8,691 nt of DNA from Betaproteobacteria bacterium (lineage in GTDB: Bacteria; Pseudomonadota; Gammaproteobacteria; Burkholderiales; Rhodocyclaceae), in contig JAEHDO010000270.1 of assembly GCA_016880375.1 (NCBI GenBank), forward strand, positions 1 through 8,691, read 5' to 3'. Below are positions 1-7,882 of the stretch, piece after piece (the stretch's first letter is position 1; each line of letters begins with the position of its first letter). Below the pieces are notes generated by a model, which saw nothing but the letters and a program-made list of their open reading frames with translations, was not told where the DNA came from and did no database searches. The position numbers were made by a program, and so were the translations under genes.

Positions 1-1018
1 AGAGCCAGTCGATGCCCTGCTGGTAGTTCTGGTTGAGGCGCACCTCGACGATGGTGGCCTCGATCATCACCTGGCGCCGCGCCGAGGAAAGCACCTGGTC
101 GAGGAATCCCTGGATCTTCTCGTGCTGACGCCCTGTGGCGCGAACCAGCATGACGCCGGTTTCGGGATTGACCATGACGGAGGCGGCCTGCAGCGTTTCA
201 TATTCCTTGCCGGCAGCGGACTGTGGTTGCGGCTGCGGGGCAATCTGAACCTGGATCTGGGAGGGCTGCGCGGCCGCGCCCCCTGCAGCGGGGGCCGCGG
301 CACCGGCCGCGGCCGCGGCCTGTTCCTGTCCTTCGGCCACCCGGCGCTTGACGATGATTTCCTTGTCGGTCTCGCGCAGGATGTCCTTGACGTTCTTCTC
401 CAGCGTTTCCCAGAAACGGTTCTTGGCGACGTTGTCCACCTTGGTCGAGGAGACGTTGCCGCTGGTGCCGCCGGCCGCCGCCCCCGCCCCGCCGGCGCCG
501 GCGGCGGTCGGGCTGATGCTGGCGATCTGGGTGTTGATAGCGACGTTGCCGGTGGTGTCGCGCGACATGTTGACGTAGTCCACCTTGTAGGTGCGCAGGT
601 AGGGCGAATCCGGCATCACCACCAGGTTGGGGCCGTCCAGCTCGAAGCGCATGTCCACCTGCTTGGCGATGCGGTTGAGCAGCTGCGGCAGCGTCTGGTC
701 GATGGCATTCAGGGTCACCGTGCCGCGGATGCCGGGATGGATGTCGACGTTGATCTTGGCGTCGCGGGCGAGGGCGAAGAGCAGTTCCTCGACCTTCACG
801 TCCTTGACGACGACGCTGTAGGTCTCGGTCTTGGGCGCGGCCTTGGGCTTGGGCAGGGCCGCGGATTGCTGCACCGGCTGCGGGATGCTCGACCTGGCGG
901 CGGCAGGGACGCTGTCTGCGTTGATGTGTCCGCTGGAGGGCGGCTTGGCCTGGGGCAGCGCGCAGGACGCCAGCACGGTTGCAGCAAGCAGTGAAAGAGT
1001 CGTTGTTCTAGCGGTCAT
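1..1018 (-). CDS. mshL: MSHA-type pilus secretin MshL, N-terminal part (gene continues past window edge)
   Basis: This is the N-terminal 339 residues of a secretin-family outer-membrane channel subunit, which would form the pore for a type IV (MSHA-like) pilus. The start ATG at 1018-1016 opens a lipoprotein signal peptide with lipobox L16-A17-S18-C19, as expected for MshL/PilQ-type lipoproteins. Residues 66-135 resemble the secretin/TonB short N-terminal (STN) domain (YSVVVKDVKVEELLFALA, then VDIHPGIRGTVTLNA). Residues 140-165 and 270-339 resemble the following secretin N-domains, ending in VMIEATIVEVRLNQ, a typical segment just before the secretin core. Two Ala/Gly-rich low-complexity inserts sit at about 170-190 and 233-252. 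The channel-forming C-terminal domain lies outside the window. An in-frame TGA shortly upstream rules out a longer ATG start. A strong AAGGAGG lies 19 bases upstream, which is unusually far. The MshL assignment rather than another secretin rests on general resemblance and on the neighbouring ExeA/MshM-like ATPase. Confidence 0.85.
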   Translation of the reverse strand, partial: MTARTTTLSLLAATVLASCALPQAKPPSSGHINADSVPAAARSSIPQPVQQSAALPKPKAAPKTETYSVVVKDVKVEELLFALARDAKINVDIHPGIRGTVTLNAIDQTLPQLLNRIAKQVDMRFELDGPNLVVMPDSPYLRTYKVDYVNMSRDTTGNVAINTQIASISPTAAGAGGAGAAAGGTSGNVSSTKVDNVAKNRFWETLEKNVKDILRETDKEIIVKRRVAEGQEQAAAAAGAAAPAAGGAAAQPSQIQVQIAPQPQPQSAAGKEYETLQAASVMVNPETGVMLVRATGRQHEKIQGFLDQVLSSARRQVMIEATIVEVRLNQNYQQGIDWL

Positions 1019-1064
1019 GGCGAGCCACGTGGTTGCGCCTCCTTGTCAGAGGTCGGGCGTTTCG

Positions 1065-1092
1065 AGCATAGCACATTAACATTATTTAGCAA
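1065..1092 (-). promoter_or_regulatory. Candidate sigma70 promoter for mshL
   Basis: Reading the minus strand, TTGCTA (1092-1087, four of six matches to the -35 consensus) is followed after 16 bases by TATGCT (1070-1065, four of six matches to the -10 consensus). It lies in a distinctly AT-rich gap between two GC-rich genes and about 50 bases ahead of the mshL ATG. This would allow mshL and the genes beyond it to be transcribed separately from the ATPase and regulator. It is only a consensus match, and the alternative is plain read-through from upstream. Confidence 0.35.
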
Positions 1093-1099
1093 CTACCTG

Positions 1100-1131
1100 A
1101 TTTTGATTATCTAATAGCAGGCATTTTGATT
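1100..1131. repeat. Pair of 9-bp direct repeats upstream of mshL
   Basis: The plus-strand sequence ATTTTGATT occurs at 1100-1108 and again at 1123-1131, a 23-base step close to two helical turns. The copies lie just upstream of the candidate -35 element of mshL, where an activator or repressor would bind. The repeats are exact, but the region is AT-rich, so chance similarity is possible. Confidence 0.4.
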
Positions 1132-1157
1132 GTTGCGAATGTGCCACTGCAACATAT

Positions 1158-2651
1158 TCAACTGCGCAACCTTTTAACCTGGCGCGGGTAGGGCCCATAC
1201 AGCTTCAGGGCCGGCGGAAGATTGCCCAGGGCACTGATTGCCTCTGCCCGGGTAGGGTATTCGCCATAGATGACGCCCATGCGTCTGACCCCGCCGAATT
1301 CGACCGAATACACCCTGAGCTCGTCGGACTCGACCAGCCGTCCGGCAGTGTTGAGGAAATTCTCGAGGTGGCCGACGCTGCCGGCGTCGGTGCTCAGGAG
1401 CTGGATGAACCAGCGGCTGTCGCCGGCCGAGTCGAGCCATTTGCGGGTTGCCTCGAGGCGCTGCAGCGTCAGTGGCCCAAAGCGTGGCTGCCGGTCATTT
1501 TTTCTGGGGACGGCCTCGCTCTGGGCGGTGGCCGCAGCGGCGGCGCCGGCAGGGGCATCGGCCGGCTTGACGGGCGGCGGCGCTGTTGCGGCAGGGGCCG
1601 TATCGCTCGTCAAGGGGGGCGGCGCGGACGGTGTGTTGGCGGCGGCCGGCGGCAGTGACGGGGATTCCGGGGCAGCGGCGGCAGGGGGTGGGGCGACCGG
1701 GAGTGTCGCGGCGGCCGGTGCTGCGGAGATTTCGACCTGGGGCGACCCGCCCGAATGGTAATGGTAATAGGCTGCGATGGCGCCGATGATCAGGGCCGCT
1801 GCCGCGGCCCCGCCCAGCCAGGGGCCGAGGGGCGGCATGGAGGAACGACGGAAATCGGCGTCGCGGATGGCGGCCTTGACATGGGGGGCGGTGATTTCGT
1901 GGGTGTTGCCGGCGAAGGCGGCCAGCAATGACTTGTCGCAGAGGATGTTGACGCGCCGGGTCAGGCCCTGGGAGGCGGCGGAGATCTGCTTCAGCGCGGC
2001 CGGGGAGAAGACGTCGGGCCCCTTGAAGCCGGCGGCGCGCATGCGGAAGCTGATGTACTGGGCGATGTCGGAGCGCACCAGCGGTTCGAGCGTGAAGTTG
2101 TGGGTGATGCGCTCCTTGAGCTGGCGCATCTCGTTGCGGTTGAGGATGTCGTTCAGTTCGGGCTGGCCGAAGAGGACGATCTGCAACAGCTTGTGGCGGT
2201 TCGATTCGAGGTTGGAGAGCAGGCGGATCTCCTCCAGCGTTTCCGCCGGCATGGCATGCGCCTCGTCGATGAGGACAACGACCTGGCGGCCCTGCGCATA
2301 GAGGTCGATGAGGTGTTCCTGCAGGGCGCGCAGCACCGCGCTGACGCGATTGGTGGCGAGGTTGACCTGCAGTTCGTCGGCCAGGGCGAAGAGGATTTCT
2401 TCGCGCGACAGCGAGGGGTTGGCCAGATGGATCGTCACGACATGCTGCGGCAGGCGCTCCATCAGCACCCGGCACAGCATGGTCTTGCCGCTGCCGACTT
2501 CGCCGCTCACCTTGACGATGCCCTCGTCGTGGGTGATGGCATAGAGCAGCGCTTCCAGGGTGGCGCCGCGGTTGGCGCCTTCGAAGAAGAAGTCCGTGTG
2601 CGGCGTGATGCGGAACGGCGCCTCGGTCAGGCCGAAATGTTCAAGGTACAT
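1158..2651 (-). CDS. ExeA/MshM-like AAA ATPase with transmembrane helix and C-terminal SPOR domain
   Basis: This 497-residue inner-membrane protein has an ATPase domain in the cytoplasm and, by inference, a peptidoglycan-binding tail in the periplasm. The start MYLEHFGLTEAPF is the characteristic opening of the ExeA/GspA/MshM AAA family. Walker A is GEVGSGKT (50-57) and Walker B is VVVLIDEAH (124-132). FGQPEL (161-166) and the TRRVN segment (231-235) are also typical of the family. A single hydrophobic helix spans about 278-296, followed by a Pro/Ala-rich linker of about 90 residues. Residues 413-494 look like a SPOR domain (WFIQLLS at the start, then MGVIYGEYPTRAEA), which in other proteins binds septal glycan stripped of peptide stems. 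The architecture resembles DamX as well as ExeA. MshM proteins are usually shorter and lack SPOR. The ATG is preceded by AAGGGAG at about 13 bases. It lies 38 bases after the regulator gene and 139 bases before mshL. A role in placing or assembling the secretin or pilus is inferred. Confidence 0.85.
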   Translation of the reverse strand: MYLEHFGLTEAPFRITPHTDFFFEGANRGATLEALLYAITHDEGIVKVSGEVGSGKTMLCRVLMERLPQHVVTIHLANPSLSREEILFALADELQVNLATNRVSAVLRALQEHLIDLYAQGRQVVVLIDEAHAMPAETLEEIRLLSNLESNRHKLLQIVLFGQPELNDILNRNEMRQLKERITHNFTLEPLVRSDIAQYISFRMRAAGFKGPDVFSPAALKQISAASQGLTRRVNILCDKSLLAAFAGNTHEITAPHVKAAIRDADFRRSSMPPLGPWLGGAAAAALIIGAIAAYYHYHSGGSPQVEISAAPAAATLPVAPPPAAAAPESPSLPPAAANTPSAPPPLTSDTAPAATAPPPVKPADAPAGAAAAATAQSEAVPRKNDRQPRFGPLTLQRLEATRKWLDSAGDSRWFIQLLSTDAGSVGHLENFLNTAGRLVESDELRVYSVEFGGVRRMGVIYGEYPTRAEAISALGNLPPALKLYGPYPRQVKRLRS

Positions 2652-2689
2652 GATGCGGCGGTATCTCCCTTGTCTTGTATCTTATTCTG

Positions 2690-4153
<1,464 letters not shown>

Positions 4154-4173
4154 GCCGACGCTTGCCTGGTCCT

Positions 4174-4189
4174 GAAAATCAGTATTTTC
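4174..4189. promoter_or_regulatory. Inverted repeat at the regulator's predicted transcription start (candidate operator)
   Basis: GAAAAT and ATTTTC form perfect 6-bp arms around the 4-base centre CAGT. The element covers the start site predicted from the minus-strand -10 at 4196-4191 and lies 20 bases upstream of the preferred ATG. That position suits repression or autoregulation of the regulator gene. A short hairpin in the leader RNA is the alternative. A related perfect palindrome, GAAATTTC, lies at 4232-4239. Confidence 0.4.
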
Positions 4190-4190
4190 C

Positions 4191-4199
4191 ACTATATCA
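4191..4199 (-). promoter_or_regulatory. Extended -10 promoter element for the response regulator
   Basis: The minus strand reads TGATATAGT here: a TGn extension plus TATAGT, five of six matches to TATAAT. No good -35 is visible 16-18 bases upstream, which is common for extended -10 promoters. The predicted start site is near 4184, giving a leader of about 30 bases to the ATG at 4153. This argues against translation from the GTG at 4192. Confidence 0.45.
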
Positions 4200-4287
4200 G
4201 GCCCGGCCCGCGATCGACGTGCGCGATGTGCGAAATTTCACGGGGACGCCGGATTTGAGCCGATATCATGAGCATCCGCATCCGCTC

Positions 4288-4296
4288 TGCTAAAAT
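4288..4296 (+). promoter_or_regulatory. Extended -10 promoter element for the mla operon
   Basis: The plus strand reads TGCTAAAAT: a TGn extension followed by TAAAAT, five of six matches to the -10 consensus. A convincing -35 is not seen at the right distance. The predicted start site is near 4303, leaving a leader of about 27 bases before the mlaF GTG. It faces away from the regulator promoter, with the two -10 elements about 100 bases apart. Confidence 0.45.
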
Positions 4297-4329
4297 GCAC
4301 AGCTTCCAAAAACAGCCAAGCCTGCCTTC

Positions 4330-5139
4330 GTGCCGAACGAGCCTCTTGTCCAGATCAGCGACCTGAATTTCACCTATGATCGGCGGCCGGTGCTGACGGG
4401 CATCAACATGACGATCCCGCGCGGCAAGGTGGTCGCCATCATGGGGCAGAGCGGCTGCGGCAAGACGACCACCCTGCGGCTGATCGGCGGACAGCTCCGG
4501 CCGACCCAGGGCGAGGTGCGCTTCGACGGCAAGGCCGTGCATGAGCTGGATGCGAAGGGCCTGTATGCCATGCGCCGCCGCATGGGCATGCTGTTCCAGT
4601 TCGGCGCGTTATTTACCGATATCTCCGTTTTCGACAACGTCGCCTTCCAGATGCGCGAGCACAGCGATCTGACAGAGGCCATGATTCGCGACCTGGTGCT
4701 GCTGAAGCTGAATGCCGTGGGGCTGCGCGGGGCGCAGAACCTGATGCCGTCCGAGCTGTCTGGCGGCATGGCGCGCCGCGTCGCCCTGGCGCGGGCCATC
4801 GCGCTCGATCCGCTGCTGATGATGTACGATGAGCCCTTCACCGGGCTGGATCCGATCACGATGGGCATCATCGGGCAGATGATCCGCAAGCTCAACGACG
4901 CCTTGGGCGGCAGTTCGATCATTGTCACCCACGACGTGCAGGAGTCCCTGCAGATCGTCGATTACGTCTATTTCATGGCCGACGGCAAGGTGGTGGCCGA
5001 GGGTACGCCGGACGAGATCCGCGCCTCCGACAAGGCCTATGTGCACCAGTTCGTCTGGGGGGAGATGGACGGCCCGGTGCCCTTCCAGTATCCTTCGGCG
5101 CCCTATCGGGAACAGATCTACGGAGCGGCCCATGCTTGA
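4330..5139 (+). CDS. mlaF: Phospholipid ABC transporter ATP-binding subunit MlaF
   Basis: MlaF is the cytoplasmic ATPase of the MlaFEDB complex, which powers phospholipid movement between inner and outer membranes. All ABC ATPase motifs are present in the 269 residues: Walker A GQSGCGKT (39-46), Q-loop Q90 (LFQFGALF), signature LSGGM (143-147), Walker B LMMYDEP (163-169) and switch histidine H201. IGGQLRP (52-58) and [12 protein letters not shown] (139-150) are typical of MlaF. The tail after about residue 241 (VWGEMDGP onward) corresponds to the C-terminal extension that contacts the partner subunit in E. coli MlaF, and the length matches. The start is GTG: an in-frame TAA at 4291-4293 excludes anything longer, and the next methionine (residue 27) would remove the first strand of the fold. 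There is no clear Shine-Dalgarno sequence. It is the first gene of the operon and overlaps mlaE by 8 bases. Confidence 0.95.
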   Translation: MPNEPLVQISDLNFTYDRRPVLTGINMTIPRGKVVAIMGQSGCGKTTTLRLIGGQLRPTQGEVRFDGKAVHELDAKGLYAMRRRMGMLFQFGALFTDISVFDNVAFQMREHSDLTEAMIRDLVLLKLNAVGLRGAQNLMPSELSGGMARRVALARAIALDPLLMMYDEPFTGLDPITMGIIGQMIRKLNDALGGSSIIVTHDVQESLQIVDYVYFMADGKVVAEGTPDEIRASDKAYVHQFVWGEMDGPVPFQYPSAPYREQIYGAAHA

Positions 5140-5926
5140 CCGCACGACCTCGGCCCTGCGCGGCCTCGGCCATCGCGTAACCTCGCGCATCTGGCGCCTG
5201 GGTTTCGCCAGCCGCTTTTTCCTTGCCACCCTGCTGTATTCGGGCACCAGCTTCCGCCGCTTCTTCCTCACCGTCCGGGAAATCTATTTCACCGGGGTGC
5301 AGTCGCTCATCATCATCCTGGTGTCCGGCCTGTTTGTCGGCATGGTGCTGGGGCTGCAGGGCTACGATACGCTCCAGCGCTATGGCTCCTCCGAGGCGCT
5401 CGGCATCCTGGTCGCCCTGTCCCTGGTGCGCGAGCTGGGGCCGGTGGTATCCGCCCTGCTGTTTGCCAGCCGCGCCGGATCGGCCATTACGGCCGAGATC
5501 GGCCTGATGAAGGCCACCGAGCAGCTGTCGGCGATGGAAATGATGGCGGTGAACCCGATCGCCCGCGTTGTCGCGCCGCGCTTCTGGGCCGGCGTGATCT
5601 CCATGCCGCTCCTGGCGGCGCTGTTCTCGGCCATGGGGATATTCGGCGGCTATCTGGTCGGCGTGGTGCTGATCGGGGTGGATGAAGGGTCGTTCTGGTC
5701 GCAGATGCAGGCGTCGGTCGATTTCCGCGAGGACATCGTCAACGGCGTCATCAAGAGTGTTGTGTTCGGCATCGTCGTATCCTGGATCGCCGTTTTCGAG
5801 GGCTATGATTCCGAACCAACCGCGGAAGGGGTATCCGGTGCGACGACGCGCACCGTTGTGACTTCTTCCCTGGCTATCCTTGCCGCCGACTTTATACTGA
5901 CGGCGTTCATGTTCCGGGGTGCGTAA
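5132..5926 (+). CDS. mlaE: Phospholipid ABC transporter permease MlaE
   Basis: MlaE is the inner-membrane permease subunit of the Mla complex, 264 residues here, which is normal for the family. The N-terminal amphipathic stretch (about 20-50) is followed by hydrophobic segments near 55-77, 88-112, 150-183, 205-223 and 243-262. The MlaE-family hallmark [17 protein letters not shown] (126-142) is fully conserved, as is the RELGPV segment (100-105). The ATG at 5132 is chosen because GGAG lies 6 bases upstream and the protein then aligns with the family start. The frame stays open further upstream, but only inside mlaF. The start overlaps the end of mlaF by 8 bases and the stop overlaps the mlaD start by one base (TAATG), so the three genes are probably translationally coupled. 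Confidence 0.95.
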   Translation: MLDRTTSALRGLGHRVTSRIWRLGFASRFFLATLLYSGTSFRRFFLTVREIYFTGVQSLIIILVSGLFVGMVLGLQGYDTLQRYGSSEALGILVALSLVRELGPVVSALLFASRAGSAITAEIGLMKATEQLSAMEMMAVNPIARVVAPRFWAGVISMPLLAALFSAMGIFGGYLVGVVLIGVDEGSFWSQMQASVDFREDIVNGVIKSVVFGIVVSWIAVFEGYDSEPTAEGVSGATTRTVVTSSLAILAADFILTAFMFRGA

Positions 5927-6396
5927 TGAACCGTATCACTTTAGATCTGTGGGTTGGGGTGTTTGTGGCCATCGGGCTGGGGGCACTGTTGTTTTTAGCA
6001 CTAAAGGTGGGTAACCTAGCTTCCACAAATACCGGGGAAACCTATGTACTCAAAGCAAATTTTGATAACATTGGGGGACTGAAGGTGCGTGCGCCGGTGA
6101 AAAGTGCCGGTGTCGTGGTGGGTCGGGTCGGCGATATTCGGCTGGATTCGGACCGCTACGAGGCGGTGGTGACGATGAACGTCAGCAGCCAGTTCAAGTT
6201 TCCACGCGATACGTTTGCCAAGATTCGGACGTCGGGCCTGCTGGGTGAGCAGTATATCGGGCTGGCGGTGGGCGGCGATACGGAAGTGCTGAAGCCTGGC
6301 GAAGCCGTCAAGAAGACGGAGTCCGCCATGGTGCTGGAAGATCTTGTCGGCCAGTTCCTTTTCGATAAGGCGGCTGAAGGTAAAGATAAGAAGTGA
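5926..6396 (+). CDS. mlaD: MCE-domain phospholipid-binding protein MlaD
   Basis: MlaD is the membrane-anchored periplasmic subunit that forms a hexameric ring and hands lipid between MlaE and MlaC. An N-terminal membrane helix occupies about residues 8-28, and an MCE domain covers about 39-117, with FDNIGGLKVRAPVKSAGV near its start. SGLLGEQYIGL (103-113) corresponds to the conserved hydrophobic pore loop. The C-terminal part after the domain ends in a helix-like VLEDLVGQFLF, and the protein has 156 residues, shorter than E. coli MlaD (about 183). The start codon shares one base with the mlaE stop. The first 45 or so codons are markedly richer in A/T-ending and rare codons (TTA twice, CTA twice, GTA, ACA) than the rest of the operon. 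The hydrophobic anchor explains part of this, but not the synonymous choices. Confidence 0.95.
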   Translation: MNRITLDLWVGVFVAIGLGALLFLALKVGNLASTNTGETYVLKANFDNIGGLKVRAPVKSAGVVVGRVGDIRLDSDRYEAVVTMNVSSQFKFPRDTFAKIRTSGLLGEQYIGLAVGGDTEVLKPGEAVKKTESAMVLEDLVGQFLFDKAAEGKDKK

Positions 6397-6445
6397 CGTT
6401 GAACAGAAGATTGCTGACAGAAGCAAAACGAGAAAAGGCATCCTG

Positions 6446-7234
6446 ATGAAAACGACAATCAAAAGACAAGCTGGCAAGCTGACGGTACTGGTGGCGGTTG
6501 CCGCATTGCTGGGAGGCTGCGCCACGAGCGGCAATCCGAAGGATCCGGTCGAGGGCTTCAACCGTGCCATGTACGGTTTCAACGAGGGCCTCGACAAGGT
6601 CCTCATCAAGCCCGTGGCGACGGGCTACGAGACGGTGCTGCCATCGCCGCTGCAGACGGGCGTGGCCAACTTCTTCTCGAACATCGCCGACCTCATGATC
6701 GGCGTGAACAACCTGCTGCAGGGCAAGCCCGCCCAGGCCGCCTCCGATGCCGGGCGCGTCCTGGTGAATACGACCGTGGGCTTCCTTGGCATCCTCGATG
6801 TCGCCAGCACCATGGGCATGGAGAAGCACGAGGAGGATTTCGGCCAGACCTTCGGCCGCTGGGGCATGGACGACGGGGCCTATGTCGTTTGGCCCTTCTT
6901 CGGGCCGCGCACGGTGCGCGACACGATCGGCCTGGCGTTCGATGTGGCCACCGACCCGCTGAGCTATGTCGATCATGTCCCGACCCGCAACACCTTGTGG
7001 GCGGTCCGCATCGTCAGCGACCGCGCCGAGCTGCTCAAGGCCGACAAGGTCATCGAGGAGGCGGCACTCGACAAGTACAGCTATGTGCGCGATGCCTACC
7101 TGCAACGCCGCCGCAGCCTGATCCATGACGGCAACCCGCCGAAGTTCGACCCCTATTCCGGATCCGGCGAGGGCAAATCTGCCGAGGCACGGGATGGGAC
7201 TGCAGCTTCGTCGCAGGTTGCCGCTCGCAACTGA
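6446..7234 (+). CDS. mlaA: Outer-membrane lipoprotein MlaA (VacJ)
   Basis: MlaA is the outer-membrane component that removes mislocalised phospholipids from the outer leaflet and passes them to MlaC; in E. coli it works with porins. The signal peptide ends in lipobox L22-G23-G24-C25, and the +2 residue is Ala, compatible with sorting to the outer membrane. Family motifs run in order: DPVEGFNRAMYGFN (33-46), NNLLQGK (88-94), GFLGILDVAS (112-121), then HEEDFGQTFGRWG (128-140) and FFGPRTVRDT (151-160). The 262 residues are normal. The ATG at 6446 is chosen because AAAGG lies 7 bases upstream and the signal peptide starts there; an open frame reaching back to 6344 overlaps mlaD and lacks family similarity. 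It is separated from mlaD by 49 bases and from mlaC by 24 bases. In E. coli this gene lies elsewhere on the chromosome. Confidence 0.95.
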   Translation: MKTTIKRQAGKLTVLVAVAALLGGCATSGNPKDPVEGFNRAMYGFNEGLDKVLIKPVATGYETVLPSPLQTGVANFFSNIADLMIGVNNLLQGKPAQAASDAGRVLVNTTVGFLGILDVASTMGMEKHEEDFGQTFGRWGMDDGAYVVWPFFGPRTVRDTIGLAFDVATDPLSYVDHVPTRNTLWAVRIVSDRAELLKADKVIEEAALDKYSYVRDAYLQRRRSLIHDGNPPKFDPYSGSGEGKSAEARDGTAASSQVAARN

Positions 7235-7258
7235 CCCATTCATTTCTTTGGATAAAAC

Positions 7259-7882
7259 ATGAGGCTATTTGCTTTGCTGCTGGCGTGTGCCAGCTTCTTT
7301 GTGTCGCCCGGCGCCCTGGCCCAACAGATGGCACCCGATGCGCTGGTGAAGTCGGTCACGGACGAAGTCCTCGACATCATCCGCAAGGACAAGGACATCA
7401 AGGCCGGCAGCACCAAGCGCGCCATTGAACTGGTCGAGCAGAAGGTCCTGCCGCATTTCAACTTCACGCGCATGACTGCCCTGGCTGTCGGCAAGGACTG
7501 GCGCCAGGCCACGCCGGAGCAGCAGAAGGTGCTGACCGACGAATTCCGCGACCTGCTGGTGCGCACCTATTCGAATGCCCTGATCGCCTACAAGAACGAG
7601 ACGGTCGATTACCGGCCCTTCAAGATGCAGGCGGGCGAAACCGATGTCACCGTGCGCACGCAGATCCATCAGGCGGGCGCCCGCCAGCCGATCGCCCTGG
7701 ATTACAGCCTCGAGAAGAACGGCAATGCCTGGAAGGTCTATGACGTGGTCGTCGCCGGCGTCAGCCTGGTGACGAACTATCGCTCCAGCTTCGCCAACGA
7801 AATCCGCAACGGCGGCATCGACGGCCTGATCAAGACGCTGAAGGCCAAGAACAGCAGCCTGGAAGCCGCTGCCAAGAAATGA
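7259..7882 (+). CDS. mlaC: Periplasmic phospholipid-binding carrier MlaC
   Basis: MlaC is the soluble periplasmic shuttle that carries phospholipid between MlaA at the outer membrane and MlaD at the inner membrane. A Sec signal peptide covers residues 1-21, with cleavage predicted after ALA (19-21). The mature protein shows the MlaC/Ttg2D pattern: VLPHFNFTRMTALAVGKDW (63-81), ATPEQQKVLTDEFRDLL (84-100), and WKVYDVVVAGVSLVTNYRSSF (158-178). The 207 residues fit the family. GGA at 7250-7252 lies 6 bases before the ATG. The LLAC at residues 7-10 looks like a lipobox but is too close to the N-terminus and is followed by more hydrophobic residues and a good AxA site, so a soluble protein is favoured. 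The stop overlaps the mlaB start (ATGA). Confidence 0.94.
   Translation: MRLFALLLACASFFVSPGALAQQMAPDALVKSVTDEVLDIIRKDKDIKAGSTKRAIELVEQKVLPHFNFTRMTALAVGKDWRQATPEQQKVLTDEFRDLLVRTYSNALIAYKNETVDYRPFKMQAGETDVTVRTQIHQAGARQPIALDYSLEKNGNAWKVYDVVVAGVSLVTNYRSSFANEIRNGGIDGLIKTLKAKNSSLEAAAKK

Noticed and set aside
122..994. A 290-codon plus-strand open frame opposite mshL
   Set aside because: The minus strand gives a clear lipobox and secretin N-domains in a continuous frame; the plus-strand translation is low-complexity Gly/Arg/Asp-rich.
1130..1150. TGGCAC on the minus strand, resembling the -24 half of a sigma54 promoter upstream of mshL
   Set aside because: The required TTGC-type -12 half is not at the correct spacing; the following bases read ATTCGCAAC.
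1134..1155. GTTGC...GCAAC inverted repeat after the ATPase gene as a terminator
   Set aside because: The stem is only about 5-6 bp with a 10-base loop and no T-run follows on the minus strand.
1495..2475. A 326-codon minus-strand open frame overlapping the SPOR ATPase in another frame
   Set aside because: It is Pro/Arg/His-rich with no motifs, whereas the overlapping frame holds Walker A, Walker B and a full domain order.
4268..4366. A 32-codon open frame starting at ATG 4268 in the mla leader
   Set aside because: Its ATG lies upstream of the predicted mla transcript start, there is no ribosome-binding site, and it overlaps mlaF out of frame.
5893..5898. TATACT near the end of mlaE as an internal promoter for mlaD
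   Set aside because: No -35-like hexamer or TGn extension lies at a suitable distance, and the genes overlap as in a coupled operon.
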